DNA of 64,000 bases from Staphylococcus capitis subsp. capitis (GCF_040739495.1 NZ_CP145263.1:2294001-2358000), one strand, 5' to 3'; positions 14,124-30,204 are shown, numbered from the stretch's first letter. Numbers and translations: made by a program. The notes: a model not told the origin generated them from the sequence alone.

Positions 14124-14238
14124 GCCTGGCAACGTCCTACTCTAGCGGGACGTAAGCCCGACTACCATCGGCGCTAAGGAGCTTAACTTCTGTGTTCGGC
14201 ATGGGAACAGGTGTGACCTCCTTGCCATTGTCACCAGA
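14124..14238 (-). rRNA. rrf: 5S ribosomal RNA
   Basis: 115 nt. Minus-strand sequence starts TCTGGTGACAATGGCAAGG, contains CCCATGCCGAACACAGAAG and ends TTGCCAGGC, with the two ends complementary. It lies about 70 nt after 23S. It would be matured by RNase M5, encoded at 2912-3463. Confidence 0.98.
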
Positions 14239-14307
14239 CAAATGAATGTGTTATACATTCAAAACTAGATAGTAAGTAATGATTTTGCGTCGCAAAACAT
14301 TTTAATA

Positions 14308-17229
<2,922 letters not shown>

Positions 17230-17462
17230 TATGTTTCCACCAGGAAACGCGTTATTAATCTTGTGAGTGTTCTTTCGAACACTAGCGATTATTTTTATGA
17301 ATTCAAGCTTATTTAAAACTCTATTCACTCGGTTTTGCTTGGTAAAATCTATTTACTTACTTATCTAGTTTTCAATGTACAAATTTGAATGTTAATAAAC
17401 ATTCAAAACTGAATACAATATGTCACGTTATCCCTTTCATCTTCGAAGAAGATGTTCCGAAT

Positions 17463-19024
<1,562 letters not shown>

Positions 19025-19150
19025 AATTATGATGTTTGATTAGCTCATAAATACTAAATAGTTTGTAACGTTTCGTTACGTTTATTGGAATTAACGTTGA
19101 CATATTGTCATTCAGTTTTCAATGTTCATTTTTCTTACCGACAAGAATTA

Positions 19151-19179
19151 ATTATACGCTTTATTGATAATGAAGTCAA
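19151..19179 (-). promoter_or_regulatory. rRNA operon promoter
   Basis: On the minus strand TTGACT (19174-19179) and TATAAT (19151-19156) are separated by exactly 17 nt, a near-consensus sigma-A promoter about 130 nt upstream of the 16S 5' end. The AT-rich upstream region suits an UP element. Confidence 0.9.
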
Positions 19180-19749
19180 TAACTTTTTATAATTAATTTT
19201 ATTGTCTTTTTTTAGAATTAAGTTGATTTGTTTCGCTCAACAAATAAATACTATACAGGCTTTAGAGAGTTTTAACAACAGTAAAATTTACACTAGCTTA
19301 ACAAAATCACTACACTATATCTCTAATAACCGAACTTTATGATTTTATATCGAAATAACTGTCGTTTTTAGAGACAAAAATGAACTTTGCGATAAATTAT
19401 ACAATCTTACTATAGCCATTTCACAAACTTTAAAGAAATTTTAATTTTTTTGAAGTTAGTTACTTCATTATTGTTTCATAGTCTCAACTACTTTAATAAT
19501 GTCAGCCGTTTTAGTTATAAAACATAAATTCATTATCCTCTCTACGCTATTTTTTATGAAGAATTCCCTCTTACTCAGGAAAAACTCAAGGACATAAAAT
19601 TTAAACTTATAATATATCTAAAATTCCCCCCCCCTTATTTACTAACCAATTACGTATACTATTTAAAAATCACATATAAGCAACTCTTGAAAAACTTAGC
19701 TAAGAATTTACAGCAAAAACATGAATCTATAGAATCCCTATTATTAAAA
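19180..19749. other. AT-rich interval upstream of the rRNA operon, with a C9 tract
   Basis: About 570 nt without a supportable ORF. It carries a run of nine C at 19626-19634, unusual in such AT-rich DNA. No tRNA or known RNA is seen. Confidence 0.6.
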
Positions 19750-19793
19750 TAAAAAGCACAAAGATGATTTCTAATTCACAACATCTTTGCGCT
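19750..19793 (-). terminator. Terminator of the dnaX-ebfC-recR operon
   Basis: On the minus strand AGCGCAAAGATG pairs with CATCTTTGTGCT, followed by TTTTTATTTT, about 45 nt past the recR stop. Confidence 0.9.
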
Positions 19794-19838
19794 AATACTC
19801 CTTTGGGTATTTATAGCCCGTTCTTATTAATTTTAAAT

Positions 19839-20435
19839 CTACATTTCAGTTCTACCAGCAATCGCTTTAGATAACGTAACTTCATCTGCGTATTCTAAAT
19901 CTCCACCAACTGATAGTCCTTGTGCTAAACGTGTTACTTTAATACCAATTGGCTTCACTAATCTCGAAATATACATTGCTGTAGATTCTCCCTCTAAGTT
20001 GGGATTCATTGCTAAAATAAGTTCTTTAACTTCATCACTTTTTAGTCGCTCAACTAATGCTGGGATGTTAATATCTTCTGGACCTATACCATCCATTGGT
20101 GATATTGAACCATGTAGAACATGATATAAACCTTTATACTCGCGCATTTTTTCCATCGCTATAACGTCTTTATCATCTTCAACAACACAAATGACCGAAC
20201 GATCACGTTGCTTATCTTGGCAAATGTAGCAAGGGTCATTTTCAGTGATATGACCACAAACACTACAATAAGTAAGTTCTCTTTTAACATCTACCAATGC
20301 TTTAGCAAATTGAACAACATCGTCTTCCTTCATATCTAAAGTATGAAAAGCCAGACGTTGAGCCGTCTTAGGTCCAATGCCTGGCAGTTTCATAAAACTG
20401 TCTATAAGTTTAGAAATTGGTTCTGGATATTGCAT
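19839..20435 (-). CDS. recR: Recombination protein RecR
   Basis: 198 residues. N-terminal helix-hairpin-helix ([16 protein letters not shown], 14-29), C4 zinc finger [16 protein letters not shown] (about 57-72), Toprim [16 protein letters not shown] (about 82-97) and a C-terminal [14 protein letters not shown]. RecR with RecF/RecO loads RecA on gapped DNA. It follows ebfC after 6 nt in the conserved dnaX-ebfC-recR operon. Confidence 0.97.
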   Translation of the reverse strand: MQYPEPISKLIDSFMKLPGIGPKTAQRLAFHTLDMKEDDVVQFAKALVDVKRELTYCSVCGHITENDPCYICQDKQRDRSVICVVEDDKDVIAMEKMREYKGLYHVLHGSISPMDGIGPEDINIPALVERLKSDEVKELILAMNPNLEGESTAMYISRLVKPIGIKVTRLAQGLSVGGDLEYADEVTLSKAIAGRTEM

Positions 20436-20441
20436 GTGTTA

Positions 20442-20759
20442 TCACATTCCAGGGATGTTTAAGCCTTGAGTATGTTTACCTAAACGTTCTTGAGTTAACT
20501 CGTCAGCTTTATTCATCGCTTCATTAGTAGCAGCTAATACTAAATCTTGAAGCATTTCAACGTCATCTGGATCTACTGCTTCTTCTTTAATTTCTACATC
20601 TACAACTTCTTTATGGCCAGTAACTGTTACAGTAACCATACCGCCGCCAGCTGTTCCAGCAACGCGTTCTTCTTTTAATTTTTCTTGTTCTTGAGCCATT
20701 TTCTTTTGCATTTTTTGCATTTGTTTCATCATTTGTTGCATATTTCCGCCACCGCGCAT
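20442..20759 (-). CDS. ebfC: Nucleoid-associated protein YbaB/EbfC family
   Basis: 105 residues. N-terminal [20 protein letters not shown] forms a Met/Gln/Lys-rich helix. The core [20 protein letters not shown] and the C-terminal helix are typical of this small DNA-binding dimer. Role in nucleoid organisation is inferred from the family. RBS AAGGAGG lies upstream. Confidence 0.95.
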   Translation of the reverse strand: MRGGGNMQQMMKQMQKMQKKMAQEQEKLKEERVAGTAGGGMVTVTVTGHKEVVDVEIKEEAVDPDDVEMLQDLVLAATNEAMNKADELTQERLGKHTQGLNIPGM

Positions 20760-20847
20760 AATATCATTTCCTCCTTGAAATTAAACAGTCTCTATTAAAA
20801 ATTAGCTTTTATTATATTATACATACGAATATATTGCTTGTCATGTA

Positions 20848-22563
20848 TCAGTCTTCGTCTATCATATGTACTGTTTCTTCACCAAATAAATCTTTAGCCT
20901 TTTGGGCCACATCAACTTGTGCTGGCTGTTGTGCCTCTCCTGACTCGCTGTTATTTTCACCATTAGCGTTACGATTTTGAATATATTCAGATCTAACTCT
21001 TAACCATTGATCCGAAGGTACACCAACAACTTTCACTGTTTTATTTACTATATTACAAACTACACTCTCTATATTGTTACGCTTTTCATCATCTTTATTT
21101 ACAATTTCGCAATGAATCTCTTCTTCAAACTTAACTAACACATGATCTTCACTCGCTGCCGCTGGTTCTGAGTTTTGGAGTAAACTTACTAATGATTTTT
21201 TGTCATTACTTTTAGCATGATCAATCACTTCTTGCCAGTGGTCTTTTAATAATTTTATGTCTTCTTTATTAGCTTTATCTAATACTTTAGCTATTTGTTG
21301 CATTGAAAATGCATTTTTAGAGCGTTGAACTGTACGTGTAGGTTTCTTCGGTTGTTGTGTTTGACCACTATTTGAAACTCCTTGCGCTTTCAGTGTTTTT
21401 AATTCATTTTCAAGTTGCTCCATACGTTGAAGCAGTACATCATTATCAGGTTCAGTAGCTACAGCTGTTGTAGCCATATTCTGAACAGTCTGTGGTTGCG
21501 CTTTAATCATTTCCGCAAGTTTAACTAGTAACACTTCAAAATGAACGTTTTGGTTAACGCTAAAACGAATTGAAACAAGTGTATCATTAATGATATCAAT
21601 CATACGATATAGTGTGTCTAATTCAAAACTAACTAAAGCATCATATTCAATTGATTCATTTGATTCATTTGATGTTTTTATCATTATCGTATCTCTAACG
21701 AAGTAAATCATGTCGTTAATAAGTCGATTCACTTCTTTTCCTTCTGAAATAAAGTGATGATATCTACCAAAAGCTTCTTTAACATTCCCCTCAACAACAT
21801 CTTTGAACAAATCATTTAATGCCGCTTCATCAACGCTACCAGTCACGTTTAACGCATCTTGTAGTGTCAAACGCTCGTCCCCAAAAGCAATCGCTTGATC
21901 CATGATACTTAAAGCATCACGCATACCACCTTCTGAAGTTTTAGCAATAAATTCTAATGCTGCATTGTCATACTCTAGTGACTGTGATTCAGCTACGAAC
22001 TTTAGGCGGTCTACAATTTGATCCATACTAATCGCTTTAAAATCAAAACGTTGTGCTCGAGAGATAATAGTAGGAGGAATTTTATGTGGTTCTGTAGTCG
22101 CTAGAATAAATATCGCGTGACTAGGAGGCTCTTCCAAAGTTTTAAGTAAGGCGTTGAACGCCCCCGTCGTTAACATATGTACCTCATCTATAATATATAC
22201 TTTATATTTGGATTCACTTGGTGCGTATTTAACTTTATCTCTTATATTTCTAATCTCATCCACACCGTTATTACTCGCCGCGTCAATTTCAATCACATCA
22301 GAATTTGTACCTTGAGTAATACCTTTACAAATCGCACACTCATTACAAGGTTCTCCATCATCGCTATTAAGGCAATTAATCGCCTTGGCAAACACTTTTG
22401 CGATACTTGTCTTCCCAGTTCCTCTGGGTCCACTGAAAATGTAAGCATGTGATTGTTTACCTTTAGAGATGGCATTACGTAACGTTTTCGTGACGTGTGT
22501 TTGTCCAACAACATCATCGAAACTTTGCGGTCTATACATTCGATACAAAGCTTGGTAATCCAC
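20848..22563 (-). CDS. dnaX: DNA polymerase III gamma/tau subunit
   Basis: 571 residues. AAA+ clamp-loader motor: Walker A FSGPRGTGKTS (about 44-54), four-Cys zinc module CLNSDDGEPCNECAIC, Walker B VYIIDEVHML, sensor 1 ILATTEPHKI. Domain III is helical. The C-terminal tau region (about 380-571) is variable and acidic. No obvious programmed slippery A-run is seen mid-gene. It drives clamp loading with holB. Confidence 0.96.
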   Translation of the reverse strand: MDYQALYRMYRPQSFDDVVGQTHVTKTLRNAISKGKQSHAYIFSGPRGTGKTSIAKVFAKAINCLNSDDGEPCNECAICKGITQGTNSDVIEIDAASNNGVDEIRNIRDKVKYAPSESKYKVYIIDEVHMLTTGAFNALLKTLEEPPSHAIFILATTEPHKIPPTIISRAQRFDFKAISMDQIVDRLKFVAESQSLEYDNAALEFIAKTSEGGMRDALSIMDQAIAFGDERLTLQDALNVTGSVDEAALNDLFKDVVEGNVKEAFGRYHHFISEGKEVNRLINDMIYFVRDTIMIKTSNESNESIEYDALVSFELDTLYRMIDIINDTLVSIRFSVNQNVHFEVLLVKLAEMIKAQPQTVQNMATTAVATEPDNDVLLQRMEQLENELKTLKAQGVSNSGQTQQPKKPTRTVQRSKNAFSMQQIAKVLDKANKEDIKLLKDHWQEVIDHAKSNDKKSLVSLLQNSEPAAASEDHVLVKFEEEIHCEIVNKDDEKRNNIESVVCNIVNKTVKVVGVPSDQWLRVRSEYIQNRNANGENNSESGEAQQPAQVDVAQKAKDLFGEETVHMIDED

Positions 22564-22631
22564 TGTAACACCTCCATTAACAATTACTCATCATTATATC
22601 ATGTTCGTAACAATTCTTTTCAATGAAAAAA

Positions 22632-23162
22632 TTAATCAAATACTTCAGGTAACATAACAGTCATACCATGAAGTGATGCTATGTCTGAAGTTAAAAATTT
22701 CACACTTAAGGTGTCATCGTTACCTAATTCTTCCATAACAATATCGTATTGTTTCGCATCAACGTATCCTATGTGATTGAAAAATTCAGTATAGCAATGA
22801 ACAAAAATTGCTGGATACCCTTCAGCTTTGGCACGCTCTTCTACTGCTTGCATTAAAGCTTTTCCTAGTCCTTGTTCACGCACATCTGGTTGTACTGATA
22901 AAGCTCCAACTGCTAGTGCAGTAGTTTGATGATTATTAGAAACTAATAAAATTTCTCCTAATAAGACATGGCCAATGACATCGTTCGTATCATTTTTAGC
23001 AATAACTTCTAATTCAGAATTATAATTCTCGGATTTTCTGAGATTCTTAACTCTGGAACGTTCTTTCCAACTCATCTCTGGGTCTTGATCATAATTTTGT
23101 TCAATGCTATCAAGTGATCGTTCATAATCAACTTCAGTTAAAGTACTTAAAAATATTTGCAT
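22632..23162 (-). CDS. GNAT family N-acetyltransferase
   Basis: 176 residues; start preceded by TTGGAGGATAC. GNAT motif A is VGALSVQPDVREQGLGKALMQAVEERAKAEGYPAIFVH (given in part: VQPDVREQGLGKALM). The C-terminal EFFNHIGYVDA resembles YhbS-type acetyltransferases. Acceptor substrate unknown. It lies between dnaX and the SRP RNA, its usual staphylococcal position. Confidence 0.85.
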   Translation of the reverse strand: MQIFLSTLTEVDYERSLDSIEQNYDQDPEMSWKERSRVKNLRKSENYNSELEVIAKNDTNDVIGHVLLGEILLVSNNHQTTALAVGALSVQPDVREQGLGKALMQAVEERAKAEGYPAIFVHCYTEFFNHIGYVDAKQYDIVMEELGNDDTLSVKFLTSDIASLHGMTVMLPEVFD

Positions 23163-23280
23163 GTATCCTCCAATTTTTCTATCAACTTTTTAATGATATA
23201 TCAATACACGTTATATATTATTTGCTTAGTTCGTTATAACCTTAACAAATTATTGAAAATTAATCTATTTAATGTAAGAA

Positions 23281-23330
23281 GTGTGGGATAGAAATTTAAA
23301 TTTGTAAAAAATTAATTTCACTATCCCACT
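23281..23330. repeat. Staphylococcal intergenic inverted repeat (GTGGGAT type)
   Basis: Perfect 9-bp arms GTGGGATAG (23283-23291) and CTATCCCAC (23321-23329) flank an AT-rich loop, followed by TCCAACTTGG. This resembles the common staphylococcal GTGGGACAGAAAT...CTGTCCCACTCC intergenic repeat. Only this copy is seen here. The remaining 23163-23455 interval shows no gene. Confidence 0.6.
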
Positions 23331-23454
23331 CCAACTTGGTTTGTATATAAAATTTTTTATAATTCATCACTAGTAGGGGCTTGCTGACATAGTTGTTTAG
23401 AAGTATGAGAAGCTTGGTTCAAACATATTTCCAAATCAGTTAACTACTGCCAAA

Positions 23455-23491
23455 ATAAAAAAGGCTACGACAATCTGATATGTCCTAGCCT
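23455..23491 (-). terminator. Terminator of the SRP RNA gene
   Basis: On the minus strand AGGCTAGGACA pairs imperfectly with TGTCGTAGCCT, followed by TTTTTTATTTT. Confidence 0.85.
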
Positions 23492-23526
23492 CTTATCTAT
23501 GTGATATTTGCTTAAATCTCATAATA

Positions 23527-23803
23527 ATACCGTGCACCTTTGTATCGAACGCATATCATAAACGTTACCGAAGTCGACAGCTAAATCTCGGCTACCCTAC
23601 GGCACATATGAGGATCCACTTAATGCTGCTTCCGTCAGGACCTGACATGGTTCATGGGTTCATATTGCATAGGACCGAAATCTTCAAACACTACGTGCTT
23701 CGGGCAGACTTCACAAAAATGCGCCCTCAACAAAGGAATTAAGTCTCGCATAAAGCGGATTTCGAGTACAGGGAACCGCTACCTCCCCACCTAGCACGGT
23801 AAG
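23527..23803 (-). ncRNA. ffs: Signal recognition particle RNA (large Firmicute type)
   Basis: About 275 nt. The minus strand has the universally conserved SRP Alu/S-domain hallmark GTCCTGACGGAAGCAGCATT (around 23622-23643). The AGGTGGGGAGGTAGCGGTT block lies near the 5' end, and 5' CCGTGCTAGG pairs with 3' GTGCACGG. Ends are estimated from the terminal pairing. It acts with Ffh in co-translational membrane targeting. Confidence 0.95.
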
Positions 23804-24002
23804 ATTTATAATACTATAATTTCATATCCCTTTGCAAGCGTAAAAATTTCATCAATAACTTATGTGTAAGTTTAGATTACTCTTTTAATGAACTCAAAAT
23901 TTCGAAATGATAGGCACATTGCTAATATATAAAAATCGATAAATTTAAAAAAATTCTATTTGTATGTATGAGCAATTCAGTTAGAGGAGGGTAAAAGCGA
24001 AA

Positions 24003-24043
24003 TAAAAAAGGCAAATACTCATTAAAATAAGTACTTGCCTTTT
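24003..24043 (-). terminator. Terminator downstream of tRNA-Ser
   Basis: On the minus strand AAAAGGCAAGTACTTA pairs with TGAGTATTTGCCTTTT, followed by TTATTT. The rest of the 23804-24073 interval has no recognisable gene. Confidence 0.88.
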
Positions 24044-24073
24044 ATATCTATTAGTCTTGGATTTTAATTCTAA

Positions 24074-24166
24074 TGGCGGAGGAAGAGGGATTCGAACCCC
24101 CGCGGCCCGTTAAGGCCCTGTCGGTTTTCAAGACCGATCCCTTCAGCCGGACTTGGGTATTCCTCC
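24074..24166 (-). tRNA. tRNA-Ser (anticodon UGA)
   Basis: 93 nt with an encoded CCA. Acceptor arms GGAGGAA/TTCCTCC, anticodon loop CTTGAAA (TGA), a long variable arm (CAGGGCCTTAACGGGCC) as in class II serine tRNAs, and a GGTTCGAATCC T-arm. Confidence 0.98.
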
Positions 24167-24227
24167 AATGAACACAATAACAATCATATAATAGCGTTCA
24201 TTAAAAGTCAATATAATTATTTTGTGT

Positions 24228-25691
24228 CTACACTAGAATTTTTTTATTTAAATATTGATCAACAGATCGTGCTACAGCACGACCTTCTTTGATTGCCCAT
24301 ACGACTAAACTTTGACCTCTACGAGCATCTCCAGCTGCAAAAAATTTAGGATGATTAGTTCGGAAGTCAATGTCATTAGCAACTATTTTATTACGTTCAG
24401 TTTTAATACCAAACGCATGAGGAATAGTTGTTTCTGTTCCTATAAAACCAATTGATAATAAGACTAAATCAGCTGGCCAAAAACGTTCTGGACCATCTGA
24501 CATTACCATGCCTTCAGATGTCTCTTGCAGCACTTGAGTGTACAATCCTCTCACACGACCAAGACCATCTACATCATAGCGCATTGTTTGTACCCCATAA
24601 GCTCTTGGTTCTTTACCAAATTTTGCTTCATATTCTTTATGCGCATAATCCATTTTAAATACAGGCATGGCTAGAGGCCAAGATGTATTACTTTCAAAGG
24701 TAATTTCTTCAGGCTGCTTAGTATACTTGTTAAATTGTACGATTGATTTACAGTTTTCACGCAATGCAGTCGCTACACAGTCGGCGCCTGTATCACCTGC
24801 ACCTATGATAATAACGTTTTTATCTTTAGCAGTAATAGAAACTTCATCAATTTCTCCATTGAGATATTGTGTTTGTTCAGTTAGGTAATCCATTGCAAAA
24901 TGAATACCAAAGCCCATACGTCCTTCTAAAGGTAAATCTCTCGCATTTTGTGAACCCGTACATAAAACAATTGCATCAAATGCATCTTCAAGCTCTTCTT
25001 TACTGATATCAACACCAATCTCAACACTTGTTTTAAACTCTATACCTGCCTCTTTCATTAACGCTATACGACGACGTACTACATCTTTATCTAATTTCAT
25101 ATTTGGGATACCGTACATTAATAAGCCACCTGGTTCATGTGCTTTTTCAAACACGGTCACTTGGTACCCTTTAACGTTGAGTTCTTCAGCAGCTGTAAGC
25201 CCTGCAGGTCCACTTCCTACTATTGCAACTTTTTGCTCTTTAAGTTCTTCAGGATACTTTGGTTTAACCCAACCATTATCATAAGCTTCATCTATAATAG
25301 TACGCTCAATACCTTTAATTGCAACGGATTCTCTATTGATTTTCATGACACAAGAATTCTCACATGGCGCGGGGCATACACGTCCAGTAAATTCCGGAAA
25401 ATTATTTGTCTCACTCAATCTTTCATAAGCCGTTTTAAAGTCTTGATGATATACTAAATCGTTCCACTCTGGTATATAATTTCCAATAGGACAGCCGATA
25501 GTCTCTCTTCCATATAACTGTCCTGTTTGACAAAATGGTGTGCCACAATCCATACAGCGTGCACCTTGAACGGAGGCATCTTCCTTAGTAAAGCGTTGTT
25601 GAAACGCATCATGACCAGAAAGACGATCTACCAAAGACAATTCTGATAAAGACTGTTTATTATATTTCATAAATCCTTTAAATTCGCCCAT
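24228..25691 (-). CDS. gltD: Glutamate synthase small subunit
   Basis: 487 residues. Fe-S cysteines CMDCGTPFCQTG (about 41-52), CPIGNYIPEWND and CPAPCENSC in the N-terminal domain; the FAD loop VAIVGSGPAGLTAAEEL; the NADPH loop IIIGAGDTGADCVA. It passes electrons from NADPH through FAD and Fe-S clusters to GltB, where ammonia from glutamine is added to 2-oxoglutarate. It starts 17 nt after the restored gltB stop; RBS GTGGGGG. Confidence 0.96.
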   Translation of the reverse strand: MGEFKGFMKYNKQSLSELSLVDRLSGHDAFQQRFTKEDASVQGARCMDCGTPFCQTGQLYGRETIGCPIGNYIPEWNDLVYHQDFKTAYERLSETNNFPEFTGRVCPAPCENSCVMKINRESVAIKGIERTIIDEAYDNGWVKPKYPEELKEQKVAIVGSGPAGLTAAEELNVKGYQVTVFEKAHEPGGLLMYGIPNMKLDKDVVRRRIALMKEAGIEFKTSVEIGVDISKEELEDAFDAIVLCTGSQNARDLPLEGRMGFGIHFAMDYLTEQTQYLNGEIDEVSITAKDKNVIIIGAGDTGADCVATALRENCKSIVQFNKYTKQPEEITFESNTSWPLAMPVFKMDYAHKEYEAKFGKEPRAYGVQTMRYDVDGLGRVRGLYTQVLQETSEGMVMSDGPERFWPADLVLLSIGFIGTETTIPHAFGIKTERNKIVANDIDFRTNHPKFFAAGDARRGQSLVVWAIKEGRAVARSVDQYLNKKILV

Positions 25692-25708
25692 GATTATCCC
25701 CCACTTTT

Positions 25709-28700
25709 TTAATAAACTACTGCTGGTTGTAATTCTTCTTCAATACTTTTCCTATCATCATAAAATGCTGCGAGTGTCGCTTCATCTACTTGTTCTATTC
25801 GTCGTTTTTGTAAATCAATTTTTGCATCATCAATTTGTAATCTTTCGGTATGACTTTCACTACATATTGGCTTACATTTTCAAATTGATTCAAAATTTGT
25901 CGTGCTTTCGTACTACGTGTATGTTTATAATGCGCTTCAAGCATCTCTTTAATTAATGCTTTTTCCTCATCATAGCGAACCTCACTAAATTCAAGAGTTT
26001 CTAGTGCATTGACCTTTTTAAATTCTTCAATACTTGATGGGAAGATATAACTTACGCCGCCACTCATACCTTGGCCAAAGTTTTTACCAACATCTCCTAA
26101 AATAATGACATGTCCACCAGTCATGTACTCTAGTCCGTGGTCTCCAATACCTTCTACCACAACATCAGCGCCACTATTTCTAATACAAAAACGTTCTCCC
26201 GCCTTACCATTTATATAAGCTTTTCCTCTTGATGCTCCATAAAAACTTACATTACCTGCGATAATTTCTTGTTCTCGCTCTTCATTTGGCGCATTAACAA
26301 TAACTGTTCCACCTGATAAACCTTTACCTACATAGTCATTCGCATCACCAGTATGATGAATCGTCAAACCGTGTGGCGCATAAGCAGCAAGACTTTGGCC
26401 GGCATGTCCTTCTGTATAAGCGAATATTGTATCCTCAGGGAGGCCTTTTTCTCCGTATTGACGTGCAATGGCACTACCTGTGATAACGCCTACATCTCTT
26501 TGTTCATTGTTGATCACATAACTTCCTGTGAATGAATGTCCATTTTGAATACTGTGCTTAGCATCTGGATATAGATAATTCAAATCAAAGCCGATATCTA
26601 AGTGATGATCTTGCATTATTTGTTTCGTATTAGGTCCTTCAGACTGTTCGATAAGATTCTCTATTTGAATTGCTGCAGCTTTGCTTCCAGAAGTTAACTT
26701 AGAAGAACGCTGTAGTAAATCTGTTCTACCTACTAACTCCTCTACTGCCTCTAGACCTAGAGAAGCTAAAATTTCTCGTAGTTCTTCAGCAATGAAATAC
26801 ATAAAGTTGACTACATGTTGCGCCTTACCTGTAAATAGCGCACGTAAATCTTTGTTTTGCGTAGCAACTCCTACTGGACATGTATCGTTGTGACATACAC
26901 GCATCATGATACATCCCAATACAACAAGTGGGGCTGTCGCAAATCCAAACTCTTCCGCTCCAAGCGCACAAGCGTACGCTACATCTACTCCAGTGAGTAA
27001 CTTACCATCTGTTTCTAACTTCACTCGACTACGTAAATGATTTAATTTCAATGTTTGATGTGTTTCCGCTAGTCCTATTTCCCAAGGAACTCCAGCATGT
27101 TGAATACTGGTCTTTGGTGAAGCCCCAGTACCTCCGTCATAACCACTAATGACTATCTTATCGGCGAATGCTTTAGCTACCCCTGAAGCGATGGTTCCTA
27201 CGCCTGTTTTAGAAACTAATTTAACTGCAATATCCGCTTCTTTATTCGCATTTTTTAAATCGTGAATAAGTTGAGCTAAATCTTCTATAGAATAAATATC
27301 GTGATGTGGTGGAGGAGAAATCAATCCTATACCCGGTGTTGAACCTCTTGTTTCAGCTATCCACGGATAGACCTTTGACCCTGGTAATTGTCCACCTTCC
27401 CCTGGTTTAGCGCCTTGTGCTACTTTGATTTGAATCTCTCTTGCATGTTGGAGATAATCACTCGTTACACCAAATCGTCCGGACGCAACTTGTTTAATTG
27501 CGCTCGTCTTATTACTTCCATCCTTTTGCAATTCATATCGAGACGGATCTTCTCCGCCCTCTCCACTATTGCTTTTACCACCAATTTGATTCATCGCCTG
27601 TGCCAAAGTTTCATGCGCTTCAGCTGAAATTGAACCATAACTCATAGCACCAGTATTAAACCTTTTCACAATTTCACTTGCCGGCTCCACACGACTAATA
27701 TCAATGGCTTTTTGTTTTTTAAACTCTAACAGATGACGTATGTGATCTGTACGTTTATCATTGACTGCCTCTGAAAATTCTTTAAACAGTTCATAATCAT
27801 TTTCTCTACAAGCATGTTGTAGTAAAAAGATTGTACGAGGGTTAAATGCATGATGTTGACCTTGTTGTCTCCATTGAAATGTACTACCTGATTCTAAGTA
27901 ATCTGTTGCATTACTTTGTCGCGCTTTATTCTCATTGTCGATTTGTTTAATACTTATTCCAGATATTTTTGACTGTGTTCCAGTAAAATAACGATCTATA
28001 ACATCTTGAGATAATCCAACTGCTTCAAAAATCTGCGCCCCTTGATAACTTTGCACAGTTGAAATTCCCATTTTCGCCATAACTTTTATGACACCTTCTG
28101 ATAATACGCGTGTATACGTTTCTACGTTCTCAATTACTGAACCAGATAACTGTCCTTGAAGTGTCAATTGTTCAATCGTACGTTGCGCAAGATAAGGTAC
28201 GATTGCATTAGCACCATATCCAAGTAGACATGCCACATGATGTACCTCTCTAGTTTCACCTGTTAGAGTTACAAGACTTGTCTCCATTCGCAATCCTTCA
28301 CGTATCAGTAACTGATGAACATGACTAAGAGCAAGTAACATTGGCATCGCATAACCTTCCTGTGAGACAAGTGTTTGATCATCTAGCACAATGATCTTAG
28401 CACCTGATTTTACTGCTTCAACTGCTTGTTCTCCAAGTGAGTTTAATGCACTTTCAAGCTCCCCTGTATACATCGTTGATAGATGGGTTACATTGAAGCA
28501 ACTTGAGTCTATGGAAGCAAGTTGTGCCTCAGTAATAACAGGTTTCTTCAATTGAATACGTTGTAGCGCTGTCTCATCAGGATGAAGTAAATTACCTTCT
28601 CCACCTAAATATGACATTTCACTCGTTACAATCTTCTCTCGATAAGCGTCGATAGGAGGGTTAGTGACTTGCGCAAATAATTGTTTAAAATAATTAAATA

Positions 28701-30204
28701 ATGATTCTGGCTTATCATTAAGAACAGCAATTGGTGCGTCATACCCCATCGCTCCAATAGGATCCTTTTTACTACTAACTAAATCAACCATGTATTTATT
28801 TATATCTTCTTTAGTATAGGCAAATTGCTTTTGCAAACGAAATAACGTATGTTCATCCCAATCAGACGGCTCATAATCTATTCGATCAAAGCGATCATCA
28901 ATTTTAAATGTTTCTAACCATTGTTGATAAGGTAATTCGCTAGCTATATCTGCCTTTAAGTCATTGTTTTCGACTACTTTATTTTGTAAAAAGTCGACGA
29001 GTAACAATTTGCCTGGATTAAGTTGTCCTTTAAAAGCGACATTCTCTTCCGGCACATCAACTACACCAACTTCAGAAGAAAATACAATAAAGTTATCTTT
29101 AGTAATCGTATAGCGGCCTGGACGTAAACCATTTCTATCTGTAAGCGCACCAATTTTATCGCCGTTACAAAATGAAATCATTGTTGGGCCATCCCATGGT
29201 TCCATTAGATAGCTATAATATTCATAAAAAGCACGCACATTTTTGTCATTAGCTTTGTTATATAACCAAGGTTCTGGAATCAATAACATTGCTGCTTTTT
29301 CAGGTTCCATAGCCAATGAAAGAAACTCAAGCGCATTATCCACAATAGCTGAATCACTTCCATCTTCATCTACAATGAAATGAACTTTATCTTTTTCATC
29401 TCCAAATAACGTCTCAACCAATTTATTTTGGCGTGCTCTCATCCAATTCACATTACCTTTAATTGTATTAATCTCACCATTATGCATGAGCATCCGGTTA
29501 GGATGTGCACGTTTCCAGCTGGGAAAAGTATTTGTGCTAAATCTTGAATGCACTAATCCTAATTTAGATTGAAACGTTTCATTCTGAAGATCTAAATATA
29601 ATTCTTTGATTTGATCAGAGCGTAACCAACCTTTATAAACAATTGTCCTCTTGGATAAACTTGTGAAATATAACTCCAGTGATTGCTCTTCTCCATATCT
29701 CTCAATCTGTTTTCTCGCTAAAAATAATTGTTTTTCAACATGTTCAACGCCTCTAATATCTACAAAGACTTGTTGAATGTAAGGCATTGTATCAGCAACA
29801 TGTTTAGCAATTGCATTAGTATTTACAGGGACATCTCGATAACCAATAACTTTGAAACCTTCATTTTCGAAATATGAGTTAAAAATGGGTTCATGAATTG
29901 AATCTTTAATTTTTTCTTTAGAAAAAAATAATCCCACAGCATAGTTACCTTCGCCGAGAATATTAATTTCATCTAATTGATCAAAAAACTTAAATGGAAT
30001 TTCAGTCATTATGCCCGCACCATCACCAGTGATACCGTCAGCACCAACGCCACCTCGATGATCTAACCGACGTAACATTTCTAAAGATTTTTCAATAATA
30101 TCATGAGACCTCTTATTATCCATATTGGCATAAAATCCAATACCACACGCATCATGCTCTTCACGATAATCATATAAACCTTTTTTTAATTTCTCATTGT
30201 ACAT
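25709..30204 (-). CDS. gltB: Glutamate synthase large subunit, C-terminal frameshift as sequenced
   Basis: The uninterrupted frame from ATG 30204 (RBS GAGGAG) runs to a stop at 25795 after ...LMMQKLIYKNDE. One extra A in the minus-strand A5 run (25819-25823) restores KIDLQKRRIEQVDEATLAA and then ELQPAVVY with a stop at 25709. That gives about 1498 residues, the length expected for the family. Domains: N-terminal class II glutamine amidotransferase with catalytic Cys (HDACGIGFYANM), central domain, FMN-binding synthase domain, the 3Fe-4S motif CIMMRVCHNDTCPVG and a C-terminal beta-helix GXGXG domain. The lost tail is short, so the protein may still work, or the shift is a sequencing error. It forms an operon with gltD and is regulated by GltC and probably CodY. 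Confidence 0.93.

Noticed and set aside
20848-22563. Programmed ribosomal frameshift in dnaX
   Set aside because: I found no clear slippery A-run with downstream hairpin in the right region; one full-length frame explains the gene.
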